This document shows positions 35,838 to 46,479 of a stretch of 64,000 nt of DNA, in pieces. The position numbers and the translations under genes are program-made. The stretch's first letter is position 1, and every line of letters starts with the position of its first letter. The stretch is from Adiantum capillus-veneris (Eukaryota; Streptophyta; Polypodiopsida; Polypodiales; Pteridaceae): assembly GCA_014529385.2 (NCBI GenBank), contig CM043953.1:84648342-84712341 (forward strand), read 5' to 3'. Below the pieces are notes generated by a model. The model searched no databases. It was given only the letters and a program-made list of their open reading frames with translations, and was not told where the DNA came from.

Positions 35838-35859
35838 CAGAGAGAGAGAGAGAGAGAGA

Positions 35860-35975
35860 TTAAGAAAAAAAACTTGCGCCAAAAATTGATTTTGGAGCAA
35901 AGCGAGTTTTTTTTTTTTTTTGAATTGCTTAGTTGAGCAAAATCTGAAAAAAAACTCCCACGAGACCTCAACTCC
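35860..35975 (-). repeat. Inner inverted repeat, right copy
   Basis: The reverse complement aligns with about 24630-24740. Shared landmarks are the TGATTTTGGAGCAAA core, the A/T runs, and outward ATCTGAAAAAAAACTCCCA. Confidence 0.6.
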
Positions 35976-36080
35976 TCTCTCCTTCTAATAAGATTTTTCT
36001 TTGTTAGTAAAAGGCTACAAAAGTTTCTCCACAAGTTTCGAATGCATACAGATCACCCTCGACAAGGATCCGAATGCACT

Positions 36081-36268
36081 AAACCAACCTTGCAGGCACT
36101 GCTCGCTGACAAGTGTCTCAACTTTACATAGCATTATTTGCACCTCCCAATGTTCCTTCTCTCTCTCTCGCCCGAAACCAACCTTGCAGGCACTGCTCGC
36201 TGACAAGTGTCTCAACTTTACATAGCATTATTTGCACCTCCCAATGTTCCTTCTCTCTCTCTCGCCCG
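36081..36268 (+). repeat. Exact-length 94-bp tandem duplication
   Basis: Units 36081-36174 and 36175-36268 both begin AAACCAACCTTGCAGGCACT and end with CTCTCTCTCGCCCG. They appear identical, so the duplication is recent. Confidence 0.93.
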
Positions 36269-36510
36269 AAACCTCCCAACGCCTGCATGGCAAGCTCGAC
36301 ATCGAGCGCATAATTTTGCACAGATTGGCTTGCATCTATGCAACCGCAAATGAGCTTAAATCATATGTGAATCCTGTGCTCTGTCGCCTTAATAGATTGT
36401 ACACAGCAGTTGGTCGAGCGGCCTGGATAGCTCACACCCCCGCAATGGCATCATGAGAGAGATTTGCCGTATTTTAAATTAATTAAATAAACAGTTGTAG
36501 CCCCCTACCT

Positions 36511-36603
36511 CTTCTCCTTACTCTTTGCGTGTCACTGCACAATAAGGCTTTTAAAGATTCTAGGCCTAGATGGAGAGAATGGTAGCTAGTCTAGATTCTA
36601 AAT
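36511..36603 (+). repeat. Outer direct repeat, right copy
   Basis: Direct match to 24363-24453, with landmarks CTTCTCCTTACTCTTTGC, AATAAGGCTTTTA and GTAGCTAGTCTAGATTCTAA. Confidence 0.7.
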
Positions 36604-36880
36604 CCGCGCATGGAAGGGGCGCGGGGGGCGTAAAAACAGTATTTGACGGCAAGTTGACGGCAGACATTGACGGCGTCAAGTGTTTTTCTCACACTTCTCG
36701 CGTTGCTTTTCTCTTCCTCTCCTCTCCCGCCTACCCTTGTTTATATATAACACGGGGTCCAATTCACGGGATCAACAGCAGGGGCGCATGGACGGCCGAG
36801 CGCGCGATTTGGGCCGTCGGATAGACGCAGCAAGGGGGGCAGGTTTTTGATTGCGAAAAGTCGCAAGGCTATTAGCAAGT

Positions 36881-36945
36881 CGCGATAGGGCATGTGGTTA
36901 AGGTTGTGGGCTATGGAGCGGGAGGTCGTGGGTTCGAAGGGGCGC
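36881..36945 (+). other. tRNA-like/SINE-like Pol III box pair
   Basis: Box A-like TAGGGCATGTGGTTAAGG (36886-36903) and box B-like GGGTTCGAA (36930-36938) lie at tRNA-like spacing, but acceptor and T stems do not pair. This looks like a tRNA-derived SINE head or tRNA pseudogene, not a functional tRNA. Confidence 0.4.
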
Positions 36946-37027
36946 GCAATCAACAGCTGATCTTGCCCTTGCCGTTGATCCCGCAAGTCATGCCCGTGTC
37001 AGTGATCAACGAGGCCCGCCTACCTTC

Positions 37028-38141
37028 CTCAAAAGCTTCTGTCTACCACAATTGAATTCTGCACAGCTCATCTTCTCAAAAGCTTATGTCTACCAATATT
37101 GAATTCTGCACAGCTCATCTTCTTCCAGGTATGTGTTTTTTTCGTCTCTTTTTGGTGCCCGATCGCACACCGCATTTGCATCCCCTGTCCTCTCCCATAC
37201 CCCAATTTGTTCCTGGTTTGCGTTCCGCTATTTAGATATTCTCGCGCCATAGCCATGCATATGTCATGCTCCTCCCAGATTTCTTGTGAACGATCCATGT
37301 GCTTCGGAGATGGGTTACAATTTCTAGTTTCCAATATATGTGTCCATCTTAACATGCAGGCGTAAAGCTTGAAAAGTGGCATGATCTGAGAGTTGAATAG
37401 ACTTGATTGCCACAAGGTTTTTATAACTCTTACTTCATCGAAAATCGTTGGCCATGCATTCCGAGCTTCTCTCCATCCAGCCTGGAGAGATACAGTTCCA
37501 ATGTGAGTCTACCGGCTAGTCTCTTTTCATGTCTTTTCAAATCACCGTTTGGATCTAACTTTCTCGGTATGTAAAGCAGTTGAAGTCCGAAAGCAAGTTT
37601 CATGCTCTCTCCAGCTTTCAAATACAACTGAGGTTTATGTTGCTTTCAAGGTCAGTGTTTACTTTTGTTTTCCGTCTGAAGGTAGGGTTGATCATATTCT
37701 TCTGGTCTTCTGTGCTAACGTTAGATTAGTACCGTGTTCTGAGTTTCTATAATAGCTAATGTGTAAATGTTTAGTAGAAATCTCAACGAACATGGTCACA
37801 TTTTTTGTAGGTCCAAACCACATCACCTAAGAAGTACCGTGTTCGGCCTAATACTGGGTTGGTCTCACCAAATGGCTCTTGTGAAATCACTGGTGAATGC
37901 TGCTGTATGATCACAAGCTTTGATTCTTTTTCCTTTTCTTTTCTTTTTGTTATGCTAAAACAGAAATTGGTGCATGCGGAGAAATCCATGTTAAATTGAA
38001 GCTTATGTCCTTTATTGCAATACAGTTACAATGCAAGCGCAACGAGAAGCTCCTCTGGACATGCAGTGTAAAGATGAGTTTCTTGTGCAAAGCGTAGTAG
38101 TCCCTAATGGTTTTGATGAGAAAGATATTTCGCAAGACCTT
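37028..38141 (+). CDS. VAP27-like (VAMP-associated) protein, N-terminal MSP domain, 5 exons
   Basis: The only convincing host gene. A 5'-UTR exon ends TTCCAG|GTATGT (intron 37129-37359, ending CATGCAG). ATG is at 37454. Coding exons are 37454-37502, 37580-37650, 37811-37892 and 38026-38141; all introns are GT-AG, phases fit exactly, and the 106 codons contain no stop. The product starts MHSELLSIQPGEIQFQFEV, followed by RKQVSCSLQLSN, YVAFK, TTSPKKYRVRPNTG and MQAQREAPLDMQCKDEFLVQ. This is the major sperm protein domain of plant VAP27 proteins, which are ER tail-anchored tethers at ER-plasma membrane contact sites binding FFAT-motif partners. After exon 4 a donor GTAAGC is followed by transposon-filled sequence. 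The coiled coil and membrane anchor exons are not found downstream, so the gene is either continued beyond very large introns or truncated. Confidence 0.85.
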
Positions 38142-39479
38142 GTAAGCATTCCAGAACTCTATTTTAGATGGCTCCTTGCCTGTTCCAGGTTTTTGTTTTG
38201 GAGTAGAGCAATTTGTCTTCTTGTTACATTTAAAATGAGGATAATCAGAAAGCCTTGCTTTGTTATTTTGCATGGCTTCTAACTGAGCAAAGTCCAATCA
38301 CGGATGTCCAATCATGGATGTGTAAGTTGGCTACATTGTATACGTGTAACACATTGCATTGGTAAAGAGCAACCTATGAGCAATTTGCTTGAATCAAAGT
38401 TTGCTAGAAGCAAAGCTGCATTTTGTTTTTTAAACCTTTGTCGCTAAGTTCTGATGGAAGAGACTCTCTGGTTGCTGTAACAAGGTTGATTTCAGCGTTG
38501 GAAAAAGTAGAATGAGGGGGGATGGTTTCGGGTATAGTAGTAAGATTCTTATAGCCTATTAAAGCACCTCTCTCTCTGTGTAATGGGGGGGGAGAGAGAG
38601 AGAGAGAGACCTTGGTCAGTTCTTGTTCCATGGCGGACACCACACCTGGGTGTCACTACAGTATATAACCTGACCACGGAGGACCTTGCTAGTATTAAGG
38701 CGGTCACTATTGGGCGGATGGTGGGCTTCTCTCCTTCACGCGGCACAATTTGGGAGTGGCTTCAAGTTGTCCTCGGCAGCTTCAAAGGCAGATCTTGGAG
38801 CTCATCATGCAATGGCATTTTTTAGGTGCAACTTTCAGACAATTGCTGGGCCGAGTCTTTGTACGGTCGCTCTCTTATTATTGCAGGGACCTGGTTGTTG
38901 GTTTTTGAGCATTGATTTCGATGTGGAGGAGTTTGATTGCCAACAAAGGATTCCTTGTTTTTGAGTCACTCTCTCCTTTCCATCGTTCCTAGTCTTAGGT
39001 TGTGTTACTGGTGTAGCGGCTAGGTGGGGCCTGGTTATACCAGGTTCATTGGCTACACAGATCGGCACACCACGGATACAACTCTACTCACTTGAGGAAC
39101 CCATTTCTTGGATATTGTAGGACTTTGCGATCCCACCATAGAGCAAGTCCGTCTATAGAGGGTGGTGGTTATTGGTCGTGCGGATCATTGTCTTAGATGC
39201 CATTAGGTTGGGCACATGGTTAGAGGTTGCCCTTCTCATCCTTTGCGTCGCTCTGAGCCACAACATCCCGTACCTCAGGGCACAATGGGTGTTTGGTGGA
39301 AGGCCCCTTGTTGCCATACTTTTCGGCGGGCGTTACCTCCAGCAACACACATGCACCACCTCGACAATTGTCTCCGCGACAGTCTCACAGGTCTCAGCTA
39401 CTCATGTGACAGTCTTGGACACTCCAAGCGTGAAATCAATAGCAACACATGAACAAAAACTTTAAAATTACCAAACATT

Positions 39480-39511
<32 letters not shown>

Positions 39512-39636
39512 GCACCACCTCGACAACTTATCTCCGCGACAGTCTCACAGGTCTCGGCTACTCATGTGATAGGCTTGGACACTCCAAGTGTGAAATCAAT
39601 AGCAACACATGAACAAAAACTTTAAAATTACCAAAC

Positions 39637-39690
<54 letters not shown>
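37667..39690 (+). repeat. Left arm of a 2-kb inverted repeat (VAP27 intron 2 to intron 4 plus inserted relic)
   Basis: The reverse complement matches 44412-46471 with high identity. The outer boundary is sharp: the match begins at GTTTTCCGTCTGA (37667) and upstream sequence (VAP exon 2) has no counterpart. The arm contains VAP exons 3 and 4, an ORF1/zinc-knuckle relic, and, at 39355-39640, an internal duplication of about 150 bp ending in (GA)n. Confidence 0.9.
38590..39450 (+). pseudogene. Zinc-knuckle ORF1/gag-like relic inside the VAP intron
   Basis: Frames across this stretch recall plant LINE ORF1 proteins: a region with VALLLLQGPGCWFL resembles the 'GPW' block of DUF4283-type domains. 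Further on, HCLRCH(stop)VGHMVRGC gives the C-X2-C-X4-H-X4-C spacing of a CCHC knuckle at about 39187-39231. Many stops and frameshifts are present. The same relic is in the right arm in inverted orientation. No RT follows. Confidence 0.45.
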
Positions 39691-39697
<7 letters not shown>

Positions 39698-39699
39698 TC

Positions 39700-39990
39700 C
39701 AAAGGTATTGGCCCCATAGTTTGGTGTCCCTTTTGGTATTTCTTTATCATTAATTATTGCAAAGTATAACTCCCGAGAGACCTCTGCTCTCAGACTTTGC
39801 GGCCAGGTGCTCTGCAGAGTGAGGCCTCAAGGGCTCTTTTAAACAATACAAGGGATGCCAAAAGTAGAGCCCCAAAAGTAATCAGTTCAAAAGCTTTAAG
39901 TTCCAAAAGCATCTGGTCCAAAAACTTACGCCAAAAGTTGTGAACGCAAATCACGGAATTCCGTACAACTGCCACGTCCGCAAAGGCAAC
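39700..39990 (-). repeat. Ty3-type LTR fragment, minus orientation
   Basis: The reverse complement matches the LTR end at about 40960-41180 (GTCTGAGAG..., TTATACTTTGC, ATAAAGAAATACCAAAAGGG). It is therefore an inverted partial LTR copy. Confidence 0.6.
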
Positions 39991-40106
39991 GCGTTTTTTG
40001 GATTTCCTTATGGCCTGCCATGTCAGCATGTTAGCGTGATTTTTGGATTTCTATATAATTGTCCAGTCAGCGTTCTTTAATCTCTTTTGTCCCTTGGGCC
40101 ATGCGA

Positions 40107-40143
40107 CAGGTACCCATAAGTTGGAAAAACTTATGGGTACCTG
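40107..40143 (+). other. Perfect 16-bp stem hairpin
   Basis: CAGGTACCCATAAGTT (40107-40122), loop GGAAA, and AACTTATGGGTACCTG (40128-40143). Flanking sequence is transposon debris. Possibly an LTR or MITE terminus. Confidence 0.8.
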
Positions 40144-40429
40144 GTAGTAATGCCATGTCATCAGTTTTTGACATGCCCTTCTTGAAAGAATTGTACTAGC
40201 CCTCGATTACGCTTGCAAAAACAGACATAATCCATAAACCAATTCAGTAGACACCGACTCTAAGTACCGATGCACTAGACGACACCAATCTAGTACAAGC
40301 ACAAAGAGAACAGTCGTTGAACATTCACGTCACATTCAAGTCAAATCACATAGAATCCATGGAGATCTAGGACCGTGATTCCTGGCAATGTATTTAGCAA
40401 TCGCATCTAGATCCACACAAGACCTCGTT

Positions 40430-40800
40430 GATGTCGGATTAACTAATCCTTATTGCGAGAATATCATCGATCCTTGGGATAGGGAATCGGTTCTTGATGG
40501 TGATTTTATTGAGAGCTCTATAGTCAATGCACATTCTCCAAGATCCGTCTTTCTTTAGTACTAGCAATACCGGAGAACAGTAAGGTGACGTGCTAGGTTG
40601 ATGAGACCCTTTTCTAGAAGTCCTTTTACTTGGTTCATTATTTCTTCATTTTGGGCTCGGCTAACTGGACAGGGTGGCCGTTCGGTGGTATACTTCCAGG
40701 AATTAAATCAATCGTATGGTCCTCAAGACAAGGTGGAGGTAACTCGCCTGGTAGGCCTTCGGAGAAACAATCAGCTTGTGTGTGTAGAAATTCTTGTCAT
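40430..40800 (-). pseudogene. Ty3-type protease-RT linker and RT fingers fragment
   Basis: On the minus strand, reading down from 40800: DCFSEGLPGELPP, EDHTIDLIPGSIPPN, then after a frameshift [15 protein letters not shown], and [20 protein letters not shown] followed by [20 protein letters not shown], ending at about 40440. These are the canonical sequence blocks just before and at the start of a plant Ty3 RT palm. The copy ends before the catalytic YxDD. Together with the LTR piece at 39.7-40.0 kb it indicates a minus-strand Ty3 fragment. Confidence 0.85.
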
Positions 40801-40879
40801 TTTTTATGTAATTCAGACCTGTAGGTGCCATTCAAAATAAAGCGAAGAGCATGTTGACATGGCTGTTATACGGACGATC

Positions 40880-41303
40880 GCAAATTACGTTGACATCTGT
40901 ACAAATTACCGCAAAACGCATTGGCTGTTGACGTGCCTTGACTATACGGATTTGTGCGATTTCCACTGACAGTTTTTGGTTGGCAGCTTTTGGGAGAAGT
41001 TTCTTTTGAGTTTAATGCTTTTGGGGCTCTGCTTTTAGCATCCCTTGTCACCTTTATAAGTGAACCAAGGGGCTCACTTTTCAGAGCATTTGGACGTAGA
41101 GTCTGAGAGTGAGCAGGGCAGTTGTACTTTGCTCAAAGATTAATATAAAAGAAATACCAAAAGGGGCATCAGTCTTTAGGGCAAATCTCTCTTGGCACGG
41201 AACTACACCGGGCTTGTCGACTCTTAAATTTGTGGTGTGTTTTGAAGTGAATCTCTGTTGTGTTGGCGATCGATTCTTGACTTGGGGTGTCCAAGTATGT
41301 TAA
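40880..41303 (+). repeat. Ty3-type LTR (3' part) upstream of gag
   Basis: Contains TTTATAAGTGAACCAAGG (TATA-like region) and the block shared with 39.7-40.0 kb and with the 57-61 kb LTRs (ATAAAAGAAATACCAAAAGG). It ends just before the primer site at 41307. The left boundary is not defined. Confidence 0.6.
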
Positions 41304-41306
41304 GAG

Positions 41307-41318
41307 TGGTATTAGAGC
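41307..41318 (+). promoter_or_regulatory. Primer-binding site, tRNA-Met-i type
   Basis: TGGTATTAGAGC differs from the canonical TGGTATCAGAGC by one base and sits a few bases after the presumed LTR end. Confidence 0.75.
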
Positions 41319-41429
41319 ACGACCGATTTCTCTTCTACTGAGAAATCCGATCCCTTTTCTCGCGACACTTCTGGATTCCGAAAAGAACCAATCAACCTCT
41401 TTTGCAACTGCTGAGGCGAAGGAGGTTAA

Positions 41430-42975
41430 CAGAAGATGAGTACCGGCCACCTCGGCCTACACAATATGAACTTTTGGAGATGCAACATCGACAACATGTT
41501 GACGAGTGCACAAAGCATATGCTTTAGTTTACTAAAGGTCCCCAATTTGCAAATTTTTTGACTCAGCAGTCTATGGTTGAAGTGCATACTTAGTGGCATA
41601 AAGCCAGCTAACCACCAATCAAATTGGAAATCGAGAAACCTCCTACTTTGAGGATGTTTACAGAAGAAGAACTTCAACAAATCAGTCAGCTTTTGGACAT
41701 GAAGAATCAATTGAAAAAGCAATTGAAGAAGCGCAAGAAGAGGACTGACTACCTCGGTTACTTGGGCCGTCAATCTTCTTTTGCATCCGCAAGAAAGCAA
41801 AAGAATTGTGTGTGTTTTGAAGGACTACCTAGTTCTTTTTCCTCTTCTTCTGACAGCTTTTCCAGCTCTTCCGATTCGACTAAGGAGGACAAAAAGGGCA
41901 AGAAATGAAGCAAAAAGAAAAACTTCCGAAAGAACAAGAAAAAGTCAAATAAACTTAGATTTCGACCAATTTCTTATAGCTCTATAGAGAGGAGTCATCC
42001 TCTAACAGTCCGGACTCTGGCGACCATATGTTTTATGCGAAGAAGAATCATTTTTATGGAGACAACCAATACAACTTCCTCAAAGATAAGAGCAAGAAGA
42101 CAAAGGAATTTAAAGAGGGTGGACAGTCAATAAAATTTGAATTCTTTTCTGAATTCCGAGATGCTTCGAGGGGTTTGGCCTTCATTTAGCAGTTTGACAT
42201 AGCCTTCTCTGGAGGGCATTACTCAGAGCACTCCAAGATCAGGAGGGTTGTATCACTTTTAAAAGGAAATGCTCGAACATGGTTTGTGCACTCTTCTAAT
42301 GAGGAAAGAAGCCTCAATCAAGTGGTTGAAATTCAAACGGCTCTTTATTTCTTCTTGGCTGACCCGGGTGTACGAACGAGATGTAAGAACCGCTTGGAAC
42401 CATCTTCGGATGACCAAGGGAGATTCTTTGGACGCATATTGTGAGAGGTTTTGGGATTCTTTTCTACCGAACTCTTCGTTTAAGGTCACCTTTAAGGAAC
42501 AGATTGAGCGATATTATTACAGACTCCCTACAAAGAGATCCGAGACTACTGCCTTGAACAAAAGTCGGGTCGGGCTCTATTCAAGAATTAATGGGTCATG
42601 CGAAACGGGGGGTTCTTGATACATTTGGGGAATTTGATGTGTCCCATTGATGAAATCTTGACACAAAGGACAAGACAGACCTCTAACAATGAAAGTAGTA
42701 AGAAAAAGAATTCCTAGGAAAAGAAAGTGACCTCGATTGACTCTTAGAGAAAGGGCAAACTATCTCAAAGAGGGGAAGTGTTTTGGTTGCGGGGAGCAAG
42801 GGCACATCTACACAAAGTGCTCCAAAAAGACACAACAAGGACAGACTAAAGACAGGCCAGAGAGTTCTAGAGTAGCAGAGCAACGTGGTAGAAAAGGCAA
42901 GATAAAAGTAGGATTGATACTGGATTGCATGGGAACCGACCCAAGCTTGATAGATGAAAGTGTCACAAACTAGTG
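41430..42975 (+). pseudogene. Ty3-type gag, copy 1 (Ser-rich, zinc knuckle)
   Basis: Fragments in order: a basic segment (QLKKQLKKRKKR) followed by DYLGYLGRQSSF and a serine-rich run (41820-41875); the gag core about 42290-42490 (SIKWLKFKRLFISSWLTRVY, AWNHLRMTKGDSLDAYCERF); and the CCHC knuckle CFGCGEQGHIYTKC (about 42779-42820). Stops and frameshifts break it. It follows an LTR and primer site, so it is the 5' coding region of the element starting near 40.9 kb. A second, better preserved but shorter copy lies at 43.56-44.39 kb. Confidence 0.72.
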
Positions 42976-43400
42976 ACGTGGCCACCCTGTATACATACAT
43001 GGTTGCCCGATGCTGGCATGGAACACATAGTTACCCAGAATGGGAAATTGGAACGGGGAACGCGGAATGGCAACATGTATGAAATGTCATTGTCTGTTTT
43101 GGATACTCATGTTTGAAACACAGAACGAAGATCCAGAACGGGAAATTGGGATGGGAACAGGGAACGGAGACCTGAAAATGGCCATTTCCTGTAACCATGA
43201 TGGAACAGTCCCATGAATTCCGGTTGAAAGTTGACGTGGCACTGCCATACGGACAGCCCCCCAAAATCCGACGCAAAACGCAGAGCTGACACGTGGCAGC
43301 ATGTACAGACGGCAGTTTTTTTTGCGTGGTTTGCTTTTTCTACGCAATAGGGTTGATTCTACGCAAATTGCCTTGCTTTTGGCTACGCAAATGAGAGAGC
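42976..43400. other. Non-coding, LTR-like sequence between gag copies
   Basis: Contains a short internal duplication around 'gaaattggaacggggaacg' (43048) and 'gaaattgggatgggaacagg' (43142), and CpG-containing stretches like those of the nearby LTRs. No gene seen. Confidence 0.4.
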
Positions 43401-43401
43401 G

Positions 43402-43491
<90 letters not shown>

Positions 43492-43514
43492 AGAAGAAGA
43501 AGAAGAAGAAGAAC
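43402..43514 (+). repeat. (GA)n followed by (AAG)n microsatellite
   Basis: About 43 GA units, then eight or nine AAG units immediately upstream of gag copy 2. Confidence 0.93.
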
Positions 43515-43559
43515 CACTACACCACCCTTAAAACCCGCTCTCGAGAAATCTTCTGATCA

Positions 43560-44390
43560 CAAACAGTATTCAGAGAAGGAATTACAAGAGATGGTTGATG
43601 CACGGATTGCTCAGCTTTTTGACGCGCAAAAGAAAGCCAAAAAGCACGGCAAAAAGAAGAAAAAAGGCACTGACTTCCCGGGTTATTTGGGTCGTCAGTC
43701 GACATTTGACAAAGCAAAGAAACAGAAGAAGCATGTTCACTTTAAAGGAGTACCCAGTTCTTCTTCTTCTTCTTCTGACAGTTCTTCTAGCTCTTCAGAT
43801 TCGAGCAAAGAAGACAGAAAAGGTAAAAAGCGAAGCAAGAAACAATGCTTTAGAAAGGGCAAGAAAAAGCTAAATCTTGCCCAGAGACTGAGAGTTCTCC
43901 TGAGGACTCGTCTACAGACAGCTCAGATTCTGATGACGGAAACTTTTATGCAAACAAGAAGAATTTGTACAAAGCCAACCAGTATGACTTTCTCGAAGAT
44001 AAAAGCAAGAAAGTCCGAGATTTTAAGGAAGGTGTTCACTCGATCAAGTTTGATACTTTTTCAAGATACTCAAATGCTTCGAAGGCTTTGTCTTTTATAC
44101 AACAGTTTGACATCGCTTTTACGGGAGGACGCTACTCAGAGCACTCCAAGATGCGGAGAGCTGCCTCTTACTTTAAGGGGAATGCTCGCACTTGGTGGTC
44201 CACACTTCTTTTAAACAAGACTGCGCCAGTTAAATGGTTGAAATTTAAGAAGCTTTTTGTTTCTTCTTGGTTGACGCAAGAGTATGAACGAGATATACGA
44301 GTTGCTTGGAACCATCTTCGAATGACCAAGAAAGATACAATAAATGCTTAATGTGAGAGATTCTGGAGCCTTTTCTACCTGTCTCTTCAT
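43560..44390 (+). pseudogene. Ty3-type gag, copy 2
   Basis: Parallels copy 1: basic segment (KKHGKKKKKGTDFPGYLGRQ), serine run about 43758-43800, and after a frameshift about 43960 the gag core (GNARTWWSTLLLNKTAPVKW, SSWLTQEYERDIRVAWNHLR). It stops at 44349 (TAA) just before the CT tract that ends the right inverted-repeat arm. GNARTWWSTLL is the typical Ty3 gag core. No knuckle is present because the sequence is interrupted there. Confidence 0.75.
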
Positions 44391-44409
44391 TCAAGAAGAC
44401 CTCGTTCTT

Positions 44410-44555
<146 letters not shown>

Positions 44556-45422
44556 GTTTGGTAATTTTAAAGTTTTTGTTCATGTGTTGCTATTGATTTC
44601 ACGCTTGGAGTGTCCAAGCCTGTCACATGAGTAGCCGAGACCTGTGAGACTGTCACGGAGACAAGTTGTCGAGGTGGTGCATGCGTGTTGCTGGAGGTAA
44701 CACCCGCCGAAAAGTATGGCAACAAGGGGCCTTCCAATAAACACCCATTGTGCCCTGAGGTACGGGATGTTGTGGCTCAAAGCGACGCAAAGGATGAGAA
44801 GGGCAACCTCTAACCATGTGCCCAACCTAATGGCATCTAAGACAATGATCCGCACGACCAATAACCACCACCCTCTATAGACGGACTTTCTCTATGGTGG
44901 GATCGCAAAGTCCTACAATATCCAAGAAATGGATTTCCCAAGTGAGTAGAGTTGTATCCGTGGTGTGCCGATCTATGTAGCCAGTGAACCTGGTATAACC
45001 AGGCCCCACCTAGCCGTTACACCAGTAACACAACCTAAGACTAGGAACGATGGAAAGGAGAGAGTGACTCAAAAACAAGGAATCCTTTGTTGGCAATCAA
45101 ACTCCTCCACATCGAAATCAACGCTCAAAAACCAACAACCATGTCCCTACAATAATAGGAGAGCGACCGTACAAAGACTCGGCCCAGCAATTGTCTGAAA
45201 GTTGCACCTAAAAAATGCCATTGCATGATGAGCTCCAAGATCTGCCTTCGGAGCTGCCGAGGACAGCCTGAAGCCACTCCCAAATTGTGCCGCGTGAAGG
45301 AGAGAGGCCCACCATGCGCCCAGTAGTGACTGCCTTAATACTAGCAAGGTCCTCCGTGGTCAGGTTGTATACTGTAGTGACACCCAGGTGTGGTGGCCGC
45401 CATGGAACAAGAACTGACCAAG

Positions 45423-45566
<144 letters not shown>

Positions 45567-45996
45567 CATTACACAGAGAGAGAGGTGCTTTAATAGGCCA
45601 TAAGAATTTTACTACTATACCCAAAACCACCCCCCCTCATTCTACTTTTTCCATCACTGAAATCAACCTTGTTGCAGCAACTAGAGAGTCCCTCCCATCA
45701 GAACTTAGCGACAAAGATTTAAAAAACAAAATGCAGCTTTGCTTCTAGCAAACTTTGATTCAAGAAAATTGCTCATAGGTTGCTCTTTACCAATGCAATG
45801 TGTTACACGTATACAATGTAGCCAACTTATACATCCATGATTGGACTTTGCTCAGTTAGAAGCCATGCAAAATAACAAAGCAAGGCTTTTTGATTATCCT
45901 CATTTTAAATGTAACAAGAAGACAAATTGCTCTACTCCAAAACAAAAACCTGGAACAGGCAAGGAGCCATCTAAAACAGAGTTCTGGAATGCTTAC

Positions 45997-46327
45997 AAGG
46001 TCTTGCGAAATATCTTGCTCATCAAACCCATTAGGGACTACTACGCTTTGCACAAGAAACTCATCTTTACACTGCATGTCCAGAGGAGCTTCTCATTGCG
46101 CTTGCATTGTAGCTGTATTGCAATAAAGGACATGAGCTTCAATTTAACATGGATTTCTCCGCATGCACCAATTTCTGTTTTAGCATAACAAAAAGAAAAG
46201 AAAAGGAAAAAGAATCAAAGCTTGTGATCATACAGCAGCATTCACCTATGATTTCACAAAAGCCATTTGGTGAGACCAACCCAGTATTAGGCCGAACACG
46301 GTACTTCTTAGGTGATGTGGTTTGGAC
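45997..46327 (-). pseudogene. Inverted partial copy of VAP27 exons 3-4
   Basis: Minus-strand copies of exon 3 (46327 down to about 46246) and exon 4 (about 46112 down to 45997) keep open frames and splice-site positions (acceptor AG, donor GTAAGC) with a few substitutions, for example DEKDIS to DEQDIS. No first exons or promoter are attached, so it cannot encode a VAP protein by itself. Confidence 0.85.
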
Positions 46328-46479
46328 CTACAAAAAATGTGACCATGCTCGTTGAGATTTCTACTAAACATTTACACATTAGCTATTATAGAAACTCAGA
46401 ACACAGTACTAATCTAACGTTAGCACAGCAGACTAGAAGAATAGGATCAACCCTACCCTCAGACGGAAAACGCGGAACC

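Noticed and set aside
35643-36034. Val/Cys and His/Thr repeat frames of 79-127 codons
   Set aside because: Translation of the (GT)n microsatellite.
36881-36945. Functional tRNA gene
   Set aside because: Box A- and B-like motifs exist but acceptor and T stems do not pair, so it is listed only as tRNA-like.
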